Shown in pieces: positions 12,570-25,717 of a stretch of 64,000 nt of DNA (position 1 is its first letter; each line of letters starts with the position of its first letter). The stretch lies in assembly GCF_022965805.1 (NCBI RefSeq), contig NC_133105.1, positions 27,441,208 to 27,505,207 on the forward strand, in the 5' to 3' direction. This stretch comes from Primulina eburnea. Lineage: Eukaryota; Streptophyta; Magnoliopsida; Lamiales; Gesneriaceae. A program made the position numbers and the translations under genes. Under the pieces are notes generated by a model. That model saw only the letters and a list, made by a program, of their open reading frames with translations. It ran no database searches and had not been told where the DNA came from.

Positions 12570-14220
12570 ATGGTACGTATGGCTCCACAGCAGCCGGGCA
12601 GCTCACCTATGGATAACCGTTTAGCTTTATCAGTATATGATGATATGTAAGTTGTTTTATTATGTTAAATAATTTATTAAAATAAACAGTATTATATTTG
12701 TACATAATAATGTAGTTTGTTACTTTATTATAAGATTTAATTCAATTATTTATAACATAGTTAAGCCGCATAATTCAAAGCTCTCGGGATCAATTACTTC
12801 TAGATTCGAATAAAGACATGCCTTAGTGGCTATTCGTGGAAGTATGTCACACCTGAACAGAGACAGTGGTACTTGGAAGAGTTCGTCGTAAGTACTATAA
12901 TATTGAAACTTTACTTTGTTATTTTTTAATTTTTTAGTTTTGTTAATTTCAATTAAAGCTTCAAATTTTGCAGAAAAAGTATAAGTGGACCGAAGCAGAT
13001 GACGAGGCGATCAGAAATCTATGGTTTAGGTAGTGTAGTAATCTTTACCACCACACCATACACTCATGGAGAAATTCTAGCCAGTATTCTCAGTCAGTGA
13101 GTGGGGAACAATAGGCGTGTTGGAATGTTGTTTGGGAAAGTGAAGATTGGAAGGCGAGCTTCAAAGAACAAGGACGATAGAAATAATAAGCATGTAGGCT
13201 CAGGGACTGACACAACCAAGCATATTGCAGGATCAAGGTCATATGCTTAACATGGAGATACTCTGGTAACTAACTTGTTTATTATCAACATTATATATCG
13301 TATGTATGTCGAATAATTATACTTATTACAGTAAGTAATATTATTATTGTTATTGTTATTCAATTTTGAATGCAGTGTCATCAGCATGGGAAAGACCCTA
13401 CATCATGGGAGTTGTACATCCACACACATAGGCATGCAGATGGGACGTTCGATGACAGGCGATCACGACGTGTGAATGTAAGTTTCATTTTCTAAATTTA
13501 TTGAAGTAATTTTATGTAATAATTCTTAAACTAAATATAATTCAAATGAGTAATATAAATTATATTCTTCATCGCATTTAGCTATGGAGACATATATATC
13601 TGAGTCGTTGATGCGGTATGCGGATGGGGCTATTTCGGAAGCTCCTAGTATACGTAAGATCAACACAACGTTCAAGTTGGTGACATGTGGGCCGGAAAAA
13701 GGGCAGATGTATTGTGGATCCATGGGTTCCAAGATTTATCCCTTGGAGATGGTTCCATGTCAACGTGGAGGTTCTAGTAGCGCTGGGAGTTCTATGACAG
13801 CTATGAGTCAGGAGACACAAAAGTTGAGGGAGGATTTAGCGGAAGCAAATACACGGTCTTACGTACAAACGTTGGAGTTCCAGGAGTCCAAGCAACCTTT
13901 GTAGCCATATGACAGTGTCTTCCACCCACGCAGTTCCTCCCACAGCGACCATTTCATAGCAGGAGGATCACACAACGGCAGCTTTGTCACCATACCATCA
14001 CATGAGCATAGATCCTTACATGGACGCGGTTATTCACAGCAGTATATCGAGTCATCAAATGACATGGGCCAAGATGATGACGATGACGATGATGATGGAG
14101 ACGACGTTGATGATGGCGACGACCATGACGGTTACGCTGATGACGAGACCGAAACACTTGCAGAATTTTTTTATTTTCTGTTGATGATACTTGTTGTATA
14201 TTGTACTTTAAGTATCAGCC
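12570..14220 (+). pseudogene. Decayed CACTA (En/Spm) transposase-associated gene
   Basis: Three pieces match the plant Transposase_24 (Ptta/En/Spm) family: KYKWTEADDEAIRNLW near 12975-13025, a middle part around 13145-13250, and HGKDPTSWELYIHTH followed by HADGTFDD near 13385-13470. These are separated by intron-like gaps with GTAAGT-type donors (12648, 12889) and a TTTTGCAG acceptor (12973). The final open piece (13584-13904) continues the same protein, then a stop at 13902 and an acidic run of D codons (about 14075-14150). In-frame stops, for example near 13030, show decay. In En/Spm elements this family accompanies the TNP2-type transposase, which is not present here. Confidence 0.7.
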
Positions 14221-14374
14221 GAATTTTATTTTTTTAAATATTGATCCGATTCAATTGGATATATATTAGTTTAATACTTTTTTTTTGAACAATTTTAATT
14301 TAATTTATTTTGTTGGATAAATACTCAAAAAACATTATAACAAAAATTAAATTGGATATATATTGTTTGTGCAA

Positions 14375-14505
14375 TTCCATCGCTAAATCTATCGTCGGTT
14401 TTTCAAAAACCGTCGCTAATTGTCAACGACGGTCATAAGCATCATTGACGGTTTTAGCGACATATTTGACCGTCGCAAACTTGTTTTTTTTTTTTTTTTT
14501 CAATC
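14375..14505. repeat. CACTA subterminal repeats
   Basis: Several copies of ACCGTCGCTAA and its complement TTAGCGACGGT, followed by a long T run. This is the same motif that fills 32870-34226, so the transposase remnant to the left is probably of the same CACTA family. A clear terminal TAGTG is not seen here. Confidence 0.7.
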
Positions 14506-15034
14506 ATGTGCGATTATGGAATGTCAAAATTGATTCCAGAGCATGTTATTTTTACTATCTTTTGTTTTAGATGGATAAGTATCTTCACATTTTGGCATGT
14601 ATAATTTGGCAAAAAAACTCTTGTTAGACAGAGATAGGTCGACCTGCCACACATTTACAACAAAAGTAATATTTTTTCTTAAATCGAGTCAATAAGATAT
14701 CTATCTTACAAAATTAGTGAGATCATCTCATAGAAACCTAATCATAATTCGGAAATCAGGGAGCCCATGACTAAATTATCTCAAGAACCAATGGATGATA
14801 TATGTATACTTACGCATGCTAAATGAGAAATTTAATCAATTAACCGAATTAAAATGGAAATTTCAGTTCATAAAACAAACTGATCATCAAACTCAAGCCC
14901 CATAAGAGTAAGCCCACATGACATTCATCTTAACTTTACAGAAATCCGATCCTAAAAACAATCGAGAACGAAGGCGAAAACGAGCTCGAAAACGACTTCT
15001 AAACATTGTGATTAATCAGACATGGATAAAAATT
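14506..15034. other. Intergenic; 3' flank of the glutaredoxin gene
   Basis: No gene or repeat found. The right part should hold the 3'UTR of the minus-strand gene at 15035-15343. Confidence 0.5.
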
Positions 15035-15343
15035 CTAAAGCCAAATTGCACCAGCATCTTTCAGCATTTTCTTGAGCTTCCCGTTGAGCTGAAAAGTCAT
15101 GACTGTGTCCGCCGAGCCGACGAAATTTCCTCCGATAAACACGGCCGGAACCGTGGGGCTGCAACCGAGCTTCATCAACGCCCATTCCATTTCCCTACTT
15201 CTCGAATCCTCATCGAGCTCGTGGATCGTAGGGCTCACCCCTTGGTCATAGAAAAGTCTCTTTATAGCATGGCACATGCAACACGTACTCTTGCTGAAGA
15301 TCACCACAGCTTTCTGCGAAGCTAGCTTTTCTATTCGATCCAT
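15035..15343 (-). CDS. CC-type (class III, ROXY-like) glutaredoxin
   Basis: A complete 102-residue intronless protein, the usual length of plant CC-type glutaredoxins. The active site is CCMC at residues 21-24, followed by the glutathione-binding TVP (64-66) and GG (71-72) motifs. The C-terminus ends AIWL, close to the ALWL tail through which ROXY proteins bind TGA bZIP factors. Known members are nuclear/cytosolic redox adaptors that act with TGA factors in flower development, jasmonate/salicylate signalling or nitrogen response; which role applies here cannot be told. The start is the first Met of the conserved MDRI/VxxLA opening. It stands alone, with no neighbour in an operon-like arrangement. 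The plus-strand open frame over the same bases is its antisense shadow. Confidence 0.95.
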   Translation of the reverse strand: MDRIEKLASQKAVVIFSKSTCCMCHAIKRLFYDQGVSPTIHELDEDSRSREMEWALMKLGCSPTVPAVFIGGNFVGSADTVMTFQLNGKLKKMLKDAGAIWL

Positions 15344-15480
15344 CTACGAATCAAAGAGGAAGAAACAAGGTTCTCAAGCTGTTGTTTTTAAAAATATATA
15401 TGGAGTTGGTTTGCTTTGTGACTTTTAGCATGTTAAGTGCGTATATTTATAGAGGGAAATATATAATATGATGACGTGGT
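15344..15480 (-). promoter_or_regulatory. Promoter region of the glutaredoxin gene
   Basis: On the minus strand CTATAAATA (15444-15452) lies about 100 bases before the ATG and fits a TATA box. A TGACGTGG element (plus strand 15472-15479) has the TGACG core bound by TGA bZIP factors, the known partners of this glutaredoxin class. The TATA box is well placed; the regulatory meaning of TGACG is inference. Confidence 0.55.
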
Positions 15481-17618
15481 GATGGATTATAAAGGGAACA
15501 GATAAATCATGAAAAAGATGCAGATTCTTTTAGATATTTGGATAGATGCTGATAGAGATACTAAATCACATCATATAGTTAAATAATTTTAAAACACATA
15601 ATTCATTTACGTTGCATGGAAACCTTCGAAACATACTCATGATAATCTATCAGACATGCACTACCAAAAGCAGATTCTTCACATCATGTTGAATTCTTGA
15701 TGTAACATAGTACGGTAGCTCATCTTTTCAGATATGGATATGATACGTGTTAAGCATGCGATCGATCGACGTCGAGTTTTCGATGGTGATCTAGAGCATA
15801 TATAAGGGAATCGTCATGTCTGACTTTTTATATTGGAAGACAAAGATAGGGTAGAATCCGTTTAATCTTCAAGGAAAAACAAAGTGGGGCATTTGAGTTG
15901 AGTCAGATGATGGTGAGATGCGGCGAGTTGATCTCCATTTGCTGCATTTGGATCATCCCGATCAGGCAAGCAAAGGCCAGGCACTGGCTTTTTTCTCAAC
16001 TTTTATAAGGATATATATTATATATAATTTCCTAAATCATACGAAAGATTAAAAAATATATGGAAAAAAAACAACTTATCATGTAAAATCTCTCAAAATC
16101 ATAAAATGGGGTTTGTAAATTCTGTGAAATATATATCGAAAAAGAATAAAACCGGCCCTTTATGCAAAATTGAGGAGTTGTTTTGTTAAAAAAAAAAGCA
16201 GTTGTTTTTAAAAAAGTATTAATGCATGCATCATGTAGGTCTATGAGATGAAAGTTTTTATATAAATTTTTCTTGAATTAAGTATGTTTTTTCTAAGCTT
16301 CTTCTTTCAGACTGACTTCCAAGTTTTTAGGTAAAAATAAAATAATGCATCTATCAGTACAAATATATATGATTTTATTAAAATCCTATTAATTATTTCT
16401 TTAATTGTTGTTTTTTGAAAAACTGGTAAAACTCGCATATCGACAATCTTTTCACTAAATAGTTTTCCAATTTATGTTACTTTTTGTAACCTTCTATATA
16501 TCGATGGGTTCAATTGTTAAGTATTTGGTCATTGGTGTTTCATCCTATATAATCAATTGTGCTTTATGCAACAACTTAACAAGATCACTTTGTTTTGAAA
16601 TTGTATAATAACTTGATTCTGAAATATAAAATTTCATTTAAACATTTAAAAGTACTAATATTTGATTCTGATAGACTTCTTCTACGTACACCATCTTTGA
16701 AAGTTTAAGAAATACAACAATTAACAAATAACAAATGAGTTTGTCTCTTTATCAGACTTCGGAGGTGAAATATATATCTATTTTGATACTCTGCACTTAT
16801 AAACTTCATGAATTCTTTTCTTATATTTAATGGACTCGTAAATGGAAGAACTAGTTATAGCTAGGCCCATGTCTATTGGATAACTTTAATTTTTCATTGT
16901 CGTAAGAAGATTCGAATTGACATTTTTTTCCCCACAAAAATGTAGGTAATAATGCATTTGAGTTCAATATATGTTCATCCATAATTTTTTATTCAGGTTT
17001 GACTCAACCGATAAATACAAGACAAATACGATATAATTTTAATAAATAAAAAATTTAAAATTCAATTTATGTCTATCATTCACTTGACTATTACTTTCAA
17101 CTAATGAATCGAAATAATTTATATATTTTCTGTTTTAATCATTAATTTTTATAAATTATGATAATGATATTTCGTATTTCAAATATAACATAGAGATATA
17201 TATTAATTGAAACATTATTATCTATGACGGTATGCTATACTTGTTTGTTGATATATTTAATTTTTAGAATGATTTTTTTATAAAATAAAAGTTTAGAATA
17301 ATAATTTCTTAGCCTACATGAATATAAATTCTTGGGTCCACCATTGCTTGCATGTCTATATGTTCATTTTATAAGGATTATTTTCAATGTTAACTCGTAT
17401 ATAATTTGTAGATTCAGATTCTGTTTATCTTAGTAGACGATGGAATTATAATTGTCTTGTCATTGGAATTTTAAACTTGAATTTAAAATAGTAAGATATT
17501 TGCAAGAAAAGAAAATATGAAATCAACATGAATTTTTTTTGGGCCAATGAGCCACATAGGGGGGATTTTTTTTTGTTTTAAAAAAACATTTGTTTCTTGT
17601 CTCATAATATATATATAT
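15481..17618. other. AT-rich intergenic stretch
   Basis: I see no gene, tRNA or transposon ends. Several stops in every frame; long A/T runs only. Confidence 0.5.
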
Positions 17619-20600
17619 TGTAAAGGCCCGTATTTCGTATTCATATTTTAGCGGAATTATTAAAAAATTTCTAAATAAATAATTATCTTACCTCATTTAT
17701 AAAATAAACACGTAAATAAATTTAACTTTAAAATAACAGCGGAAGAAAATATTGTTTCAAACAACTACTTAAAAATATATCCAACGTATTAAAACTGAGT
17801 TTGAACGTTTGAAAATGCACAAACTAAAACATGAGGTCATCGGCTTCCTACTACCGCTGACCCAAGCCAACTCACTGGTCTCCGCCCTCGGCCTCGACCT
17901 CATCAGTACCTACAACAATCAAGTCTAGTGAGTCTAAAGACTCAACATGTATATATCGTGAATAACAAGTAAATATATCATATAATCGCATGCAACGTAA
18001 AAATATGGTATCGTAAAGTGTACAGTGAAAGTAGTAACATGAATAATTATAACTACGTGCATATCTGAAAATTATACGTAAAAGCTTTGCTCAATAGAGC
18101 TCTGTCATATCAAAATTTTCTGGTAGAGATAATGTTTCTAATCAAGTGGCCCATAACATAACGTGAGCGTCTGATCAGACTAAACCACAGTATACTGGGC
18201 GGTAGAGATCACCACAGCCCTTGGACTAGATATCTGTATCCATACATAATCGTAAACCGGTCGTAAATCACCGGGTGGAGAGGTCCTCGGTTGCGCCTAC
18301 CGACTTCTAAACCCATAAATGTAAGGTGGCCACAAGACATATCGCGTATATCTCAAAAATAAACATTTTATATTTTTGTGCACGTAATATAACTATAACC
18401 TTGTTTTTACCGGATGAGTTGGATCGTTCCCAGACTTTCTGCGACTTAATTCTAATATGTGACACATGCAAATAAATCTTATTTTGACCAAAATTTGACG
18501 ATCGAACAAAAAACGAGACGATTATGACCAACAACTTAATTTTTCAATCATGGCTTCGTACTAACCCGAACCAACATTAAACCGACGTTTAACCATGATT
18601 AACATACTGAAAAATATTCATGATGATAGCTGTACACGAAAATTGGTGAATGGAATCCAAAAACATAAAACACTCTTTCGAGAGTCATTTTGGTACGTTG
18701 CACCGTAAATTCGCGTACGACCTCTAAACTCAACCGAATCACGAACGGCCAAAAACATGACTTTCCTAACTCATTAAGGTATTGTCCAATCCAAGACCAT
18801 AGGCTAAATGCCAACCAAGAACTCAAACCACCACCAAAACCGAGACCCAAAGCTGCTGTCAAAATACAGCAGTAACAGCTTGTGTGTTTGTGGTGTAAAC
18901 TCTGAAATTTATGACCAGTGGCTTGAACCATTGACCAAAGACTCTTACCAACATCCTAAGGCATGGCTTGGACCATGGCTAAGGGTTAAAAGCCAGCCAC
19001 AAACCAAGCAACCACCTAGGACAATACCAAGCTTCTACCGAGCACACCAAATCTGTTTAGTGGGATGTATTGAATTGTTTTATTGTCTTGGGTCGTTCCG
19101 GGTGCCATTTGATTGACCATGGCTCGATCTAGACATGATGAAGTATTGTATGAACCATGGATATGAGCTAGATGCCAACCATAATCCAAACAACACACCA
19201 AAACCGAAAGTGTACACTAACAAGAAATGAAGAAAACCGAAATGCACTTGTGTTGTTTTGGTGAAATTTTGATAGATCCGTGAACCAATCCTTGAAGGGA
19301 TGATTTGGTCATGTCCTTGACATGTTAAGGTAGGGTTCTAACTATGGTATAGACCCTAGGACAGCCAAGATTGGAACACACCCATTAAACAACTCAATGA
19401 CAGAAACCTTGACACAAAATCTGTAACTCATAGAAATGTTGCTGTCAATTCTTTCTCCTGAGTGTATGGACTTAAACCAACGAACTAACAACACCCTAAC
19501 ACACTCTAAAACATTCCTAGAAGCAGCCATGAATGCTTGGAATCGAGCAACTCCTGTAACAACACAAACATCCAACCTGTGAAGCATAAATCATGAAGCC
19601 GAGAAGCATGTTCTGAGTTTTGAATAAGTTGCTGTCAAATTTCGTGTTGTCACTTGATTCATGAACATATATTGATTTAAAATATCTAATATGACATGAT
19701 TGAAGAGCAAAGAAATAATATATACATGCCTGCAATTTGTTTTGACAAAAAAAAAAACAAATCAATACGACGAATACGAGTGCCAGAACGGAGTTGGTTT
19801 CTTCTTTCTCGTTTCTGCTGTTCTTACTCGATTTTCAGCTGTAGTTTTCTCTGATATGTCGATTTTAAGGGTGGGGGAAGGCTAGGCAATGAAGGTGAAT
19901 GATATAAGAGGTGTTAAATGAGTTTTGAATTGTATTTAGTTGAGAATTACAAGTGAGAATTTGAATTGTTTCTTCAACATTGCTGTAGTTGTTCTTATTC
20001 TTTTATTCTTGTTGCTAACTCAAGATTTCAGTAGTCTATTACTTCTGAAATTTTCAAGCATATGGGATGAAGGAATGGTATGTAATGGAGGTGATGGTTA
20101 CAAGAGGTGTTAAAGATATCATAATATGCATTAATGTGGGAGGTTACAAGTAGAGGCTTTGAATGAAATTTGAATTGCTCCTTTTGCTTTGCTAGCCGAT
20201 TCTTTTTCTTATTTTTATTTTTTTCTGCATGTACTCGTTTATTTGCTAGCATATTGGATTGAGGAATAATTAAGGTGTATTATTTTGTTTGAATTTACTA
20301 AATATTAGTGAATTAAAATGAGAGAATGAATTCATCTTAATGGCCATTGAGTGTGACTTGAATGGTTTACTACACCTTTTAAATTGTCTTGACCGAAAGT
20401 TGTTACCCATTTGCATGGTATGTTATTATTTAAACCTTGTATTTTAAATTCTTTAAGGTTTTGAATACCTATTATACATTTTGGTGAATTTACATATTAA
20501 TTTAGAATAAAATCTTGAATGACATTGCTTGATCTAATAATTAAGTATTACAATGCTATGTTTAATTTCTTGAATATATTTTACCTAGATTAATTCATCC

Positions 20601-20974
20601 TCATTTGTTTACGCATTTTAATTTAAGCTTTAATTAAACATTGACCCTAAAAGAACTTACTTAATAATTTAGCTCCAATTAATTTAATAAATCCTAAAAC
20701 ATTCTATTTCTTTAATTTAAATTATTCCTTGACTTAATTTAAATTTAGGAATATTTTTCTTATTATTAATCTTATCTCTAATCTCCAAACTCCGGTCCAA
20801 CCTCGCGTATTTATGCTGAAAAGATAAAACTAAACATCTACTTTTTAAATAAATAATCACGACTTACCAATTATAAAATGAATTAAACGCTTCATATATT
20901 TATAAAAAATCATTTTTTAAAAAATAATAGCAATTATGCATGGCTTATACGTAATCTGGTTTTCGAATTCTACA
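17619..20974 (-). repeat. 3' LTR of a minus-strand Tekay-type Ty3 element
   Basis: On the minus strand it starts TGTAGAATTCG at 20974, right after the purine tract, and ends CGGGCCTTTACA at 17619; about 3356 bp. It holds the lineage feature AGTGAGTCTAAAGACTCAAC (17928-17947 region). Only this LTR is present: the 5' end of the element is lost, so no target duplication can be checked. Open frames within (such as 18599-18931) have no family resemblance. Confidence 0.72.
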
Positions 20975-20992
20975 ACTCTCCCCCCTTAAAAG
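20975..20992 (-). promoter_or_regulatory. Polypurine tract of the Tekay element
   Basis: Minus strand CTTTTAAGGGGGGAGAGT directly before the LTR. It is preceded by a near-perfect stem AATTTC/GAAATT around GGGA (20994-21011). Confidence 0.8.
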
Positions 20993-21006
20993 AAATTTCG
21001 TCCCTG

Positions 21007-24000
21007 AAATTAAATCTTACTGAATAACTCGGGATATCGACTCTTCATCTCTGGCTCAGATTCCCACGTAGCTTCCTCCTCCGAATGATTGAGCCATTTG
21101 ACTTTCACTAGCTTGACCAGTTTGTTCCCAAGCTTTTTCTCCTGTCTGTCTAAAATTTGTATTGGTCTTTCGTCATAAGACATATTCGGAATGAGCTGCA
21201 ACGGTTCAAAGTTCAAGACATGCGATGGATTTGCCATATACTTCCTCAACATGGAGACGTGAAACAGGTTGTGTACTCCGGCCAGATTCTACGGAAGAGC
21301 AACACGATAAGCTAATGTCACAACTCTGTCGAGGATCTCAAATGGCCCGATGAATCTTGAATGAGCTTTCCTTTCTTCCCGAACCGCATGACACCTTTCA
21401 TCGATGCTATCTTCACGAAAACATGGTCACCAACAGCAAACTCCAGATCTCTCCTCCTCTGATCTGCATAACTCTTCTGTCTACTTTGAGCAGTCCTCAT
21501 CTTATCACGGATCTTGACTACTATATCAGCAGCCTGCTCCACAATCTCCGGGCCCAATTCTGATCTCTCCCCTACTTCATCCCAATGAATAGGCGATCTA
21601 CACTTACGACCGTACAGTGCTTCATATGGAGCCATACCTATAGACGACTGAAAACTGTTGTTATAGGTAAACTCCACCAACAGTAGCTTTGATTCCCAAC
21701 TCCTGGAGAAATCTAGGACACATGCACGAAGAAGATCTTCCAAAATCTGGATAACTCTCTCGGACTGACCATCTATCTATGGGTGGAAAGCTGTGCTAAA
21801 CAACAACTTTGTACCCATAGCTGAATGTAGACTCTTCCAAAATGAGGAAGTGAATCTAGGATCTCGGTTAGACACTATAGAAACGGGAATACCATGAAGT
21901 CTGACAGTCTCCCGTATATACAACTCTGCATACTGAATCATGAAGAAAGTCGTCTTAATAGGCAAGAAATTAGTTGATTTCGTAAGACGGTCTACAATCA
22001 CCCAGTATAGCATTCGACCCTCTGACTGACTTCGGCAGACTGACAATGAAGTCCATGGTGACATTCTCCCACTTCCACTCGGGAATAGGAAGAGGCTTGA
22101 GCAAACCTGCTGGTCTCTGATGCTCTGTCTTCACTAGCTGGTAAGTCAGACACTCGGATACAAAACGTCTGATATCCTTCTTCATTCCGGGCCACCAATA
22201 CAATAACTACAGATCTTTGTACATTTTTGCACTCCCTGGATGAATAGAGTACGGCGACATATGGGCCTCAGCTAAAATATCTGCTCGAATAGAATCGCTG
22301 CTAGGAACCCACATTCTATCTCGATATCTCACAATATCGTCTCTTACTCTGTACAAGATACTGCCCTTGGCCTATCTCTCTGCCTCCACTTTGCCAACTG
22401 TTCGTCTGCTAACTGTCCACTGCAAATACGGTCTAGAAGAGAAAACTAAATCGTCAAAGTAGATAGACGAGGAACTCTGCCTCGAGGATATGTCTCTAGA
22501 TTAAACCTCTGCATCTCAAACTGAAGAGGTCTCGGAATCACCAAATGAGCCATCACTGCGACTTTCCTACTCAACGCGTCCGCAACTACATTAGCTTTGC
22601 CAGGATGATAGCCAATGTCATAGTCGTAGTCCTTCACTAGCTCCAACCAACGCCTCTGACGCATATTCAACTCTTTCTGTGTAAAGAAGTATTTGAGACT
22701 TTTGTGGTCGTTAAAGATCTGACACTTTTCTCCATACAAATAATGCCTCCAAATCTTCAATGCAAATACTACGGCTGCCAACTCTAGATCATGGGTAGGA
22801 TAATTCTTCTCATGAATCTTCAACTGACGAGAAGCATATGCTACCACCTTCCCATACTGCATCAATACTGCGCCTAACCCGAGTTTTGAAGCATCGGTAT
22901 ACAGAACAAAATCTTCGGGCCCTGAAGGCATGGCCAATACTGGCGCCGAAATAAGAGCTTGCTTCAAGCGTATCGAAGCTCTTCTGACACTCTTCGCTCC
23001 ACACATACTTAGCATTCTTCTTTTTCAATGACATAAGTGGAACTACGATGGAGGAAAATCCTGAATAAACTTTCGATAATATCCTGCTATCCCAAGGAAA
23101 CTACGAATCTCTGATGCATTTTGCGACACAACCCAATCTCTGACTGCTGCAAATTTTGTTGGGTCTACCTCAATACCACTGCTAGAAACGACGTGGCCTA
23201 ATAACGCCACTTTCTCTCACCAGAACTCGCACTTGCTGAACTTCGCGAATAGCTTGTGCTTTCGTAAGGTCTGCAATACTGTGGTCAGATGTCTGCTGTG
23301 ATCATCTTGATTCTTTGAGTAGACGAGAATATCAGTCTATGAATACTATCACGAACTGATCAAGATACGGCTGAAATACACGATTCATGAGATCCATGAA
23401 GATCACTGGCGCATTCGTCAAACCGAACGGCATCACAAGAAACTCAAAGTGGCCATAACGAGTCCTAAAAGCAGTCTTGAGAACATCGGCGTCTTTCACC
23501 CGCAATTGTTGATACCCGGAACGCAAATCTATCTTGGAGAAGACTGAATCTCCCTGCAACTGATCAAACAAATCTACAATCCTCGGAAGTGGGTATTTGT
23601 TCTTCACCGTAACTCTGTTCAACTCCTGGTAATCAATGCAGAGCCTCATCGAACCATCTTTTTTCTTCACAAACAAAGACCGGTGCGCCCCATGGCGAAA
23701 ATCTCGGGCGAATGAACTCCTTGTCAAGAAGTTCTTGAATCTGTTTCTTAAGTTCTGCCATCTCTGTTGGTGCTAATCGGTACGGTGCTTTTGAAATCGG
23801 TGAGGTACCTGACATAAGCTCAATAGAAAATTCCACCTCTCGCACCGGTGACAAACCAGTGATGTCATCAAGAAAAACGTCTAGAAAGTCCCGGACAATA
23901 AAAACATCAGATGTTGACTGTTTGGGCCTCTCGGGAACAGATACAAGAGTAGCTAAAAATGCTCGGCACCCTCTATGAATGAGCTTTCTAGCCTGGACAC

Positions 24001-24390
24001 AATATATCATGCGCGGTAAATGAAAGTACCTGTCTGGTTCGAATAAGAATTGCTCCATCCCAGGCGGTCGGACTAGAATAGATCTCCGCTGGAAGTCAAT
24101 CAAAACTCTGTTCCTCAAAAGCAAGTCCATTCCCAGAATGATGTCAAATTCAGGCATCGGCAAAACGATAAGATCCGCATAAACGAGATTACCATGAAGT
24201 TCGAGGTCTATGTCTCGGATCACATTAGTCGCCGTTATCTCCTCTCCAGAAGGCAGACCTACTGAATACGCTATATCTAGCCCAATGGTCTTGATCTTGA
24301 GAGAATTTGCAAAGGTTTATGAAATGAACGAATGAGTAGCCCCTGAATCTATCAAGGCATTCGTAGCTGAACCGGCTATAAAGATTCTCC
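21007..24390 (-). pseudogene. Tekay-type pol: protease, RT, RNase H, integrase, chromodomain (decayed)
   Basis: Read from 24390 down: protease with ALIDSGATHSF (about 24350), then reverse transcriptase (23332-23727) with YPLPRI and [10 protein letters not shown], RNase H with [14 protein letters not shown] (about 22880), the integrase zinc region and core (22203-21777, then 21743-21318), and a chromodomain-like tail VKVKWLNHSEEEATWE (about 21085). The order and tail fit chromoviruses of the Tekay/Del clade. A stop follows the protease motif near 24315. A one-base insertion falls inside the catalytic FIDD box near 23335, and further stops or shifts sit near 22205, 21770 and 21290. The copy is dead. 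Confidence 0.88.
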
Positions 24391-24596
24391 CTGAAAGATT
24401 GGAATATCATGCTAAACCCAATAGTTTTACCATATCTAAGCTTTTAGACATGCAAAGGTCAAAGTTTTTCTAACCTAAATTCACGAAAATAACCCTGATT
24501 AGAACATGCAATCCTATAACCAATTCTAAGTTAAAAATCTTAACTCAAACTCTTAAAACATTACATTTCAAATACAAATTTAAAGCTTTAGGATAC
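24391..24596 (-). other. Intron-like insertion between gag and protease
   Basis: On the minus strand the gag frame runs to ATGACAG, then GTATCC opens a 206-bp AT-rich stretch ending TTTCAG, and GGAGAATC resumes the protease frame. Removing it joins ACA-G with GG-AGA in frame, giving the Thr-Gly-Arg-Ile that related chromoviruses have at this junction. Reading through gives a stop after five codons. Whether it is spliced is inference; it could also be a small insertion that happens to have GT-AG ends. Confidence 0.6.
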
Positions 24597-25636
24597 CTGT
24601 CATGAACATCGTCTCCGGGTTAGTCTCCACTGCATGGAGGGCAAAAACTCTGCCTTGGGTAGGCAGATTCTTCTGAGGACAATTCTTCAATATGTGGTCA
24701 GTACTACCACATTTGTAACACTTTCCTGAACCATACATACAAGTCCCAGCATGACGGAGTGAGCACTTGGCACAGACTGGATACTCCACTGTCCTTGGGA
24801 CTGACCGTCCCTGCTGCTGCCCTCTGTTCCTGAGTGGACCGTGGAAATAACTCTTATTCTGGTGCTGCTGCGGAGGAGGGCGGGGTGGTGCCTGAAATGG
24901 TCGTTTACCATTGCGATCGCTCTCAATATCTTTCTGATCTTGCTCTGCCGTTAGAGCACTGGAAATAGCGACATCATAAGTAGTAAGGCCAGCCACCCTA
25001 ACATCACGGCGCAAGATCGGCCGCAGACCTTCCATAAAATGCCTCAATTTGGCACCAGCGTCATTTGCAATCAGGGGTACAAAGTGACAACCCCTCTCAA
25101 ACTTACGGATAAACTCCGTAACAGTCATGTCTCCATGTCTCAGGATCATAAACTCCCTAGTTAACTTGGAACGCACCTCGTCAGTAAAATATTTAGAGTA
25201 GAATACCTCTGTGAAGCGCGTCTAACCCAAAGTAGCCAAATCAAAAGCTACATATGCTCCTTCCCACCACAGGCGAGCGTCTCCTCCAAACAGATAAGTC
25301 GCACAACGAACACTATCTCCATCTTCAAGCCCCATGAACTCGAAAATAACCTCAAGGGACTTAATCCAGCCCTCGGCAACCATAGGATCTGACGTCCCTA
25401 AGAACTCCTTCAGCCTCATCTTCATGAACCGCTCACAGACAGCCTCAGGCCCCGTCTGTTTGGCTACCACAGCATTGTTCCCCGCGAACTGTGCGAAGAA
25501 CTGAGTCATCCCAGCTAACATCTGGGCATTCAAGTCTGGTGGAGGGGGTGGTGGTAGATCTCTCTCCTGTCCATGATCCTCACCGTTCTCATGAAGATGC
25601 TCGTCACCTCTCCCGCGATCAGGAATACGTCCCTAA
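24597..25636 (-). pseudogene. Tekay-type gag (5' end missing)
   Basis: The part from 25636 to 25222 has a Pro-rich stretch, then LNAQMLAGMTQFFAQ and the retrotransposon gag core with FLGTSDPMVAEGW and GDARLWWEGA. After a stop near 25215 the frame continues at 25176 with EFIRKFERGCHFVP and the CX2CX4HX4C knuckle CYKCGSTDHILKNC (24679-24720). The N-terminus is cut at about 25636, where an Athila 3' region begins, so start codon, leader and 5' LTR are gone. Gag coats the RNA in the virus-like particle. Confidence 0.85.
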
Positions 25637-25717
25637 TCATGCAACAGAAACAGAAATAAATAAAATGCTCGGAACGAAATGAAAGAAATAAAATAAGGGA
25701 TATAAGTGACTCCCCTA

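Noticed and set aside
14918..15325. 135-codon plus-strand frame
   Set aside because: It is the antisense of the glutaredoxin gene and matches no family.
17619..20974. Frames up to 110 codons taken as host genes
   Set aside because: All lie in the Tekay 3' LTR; none shows a domain.
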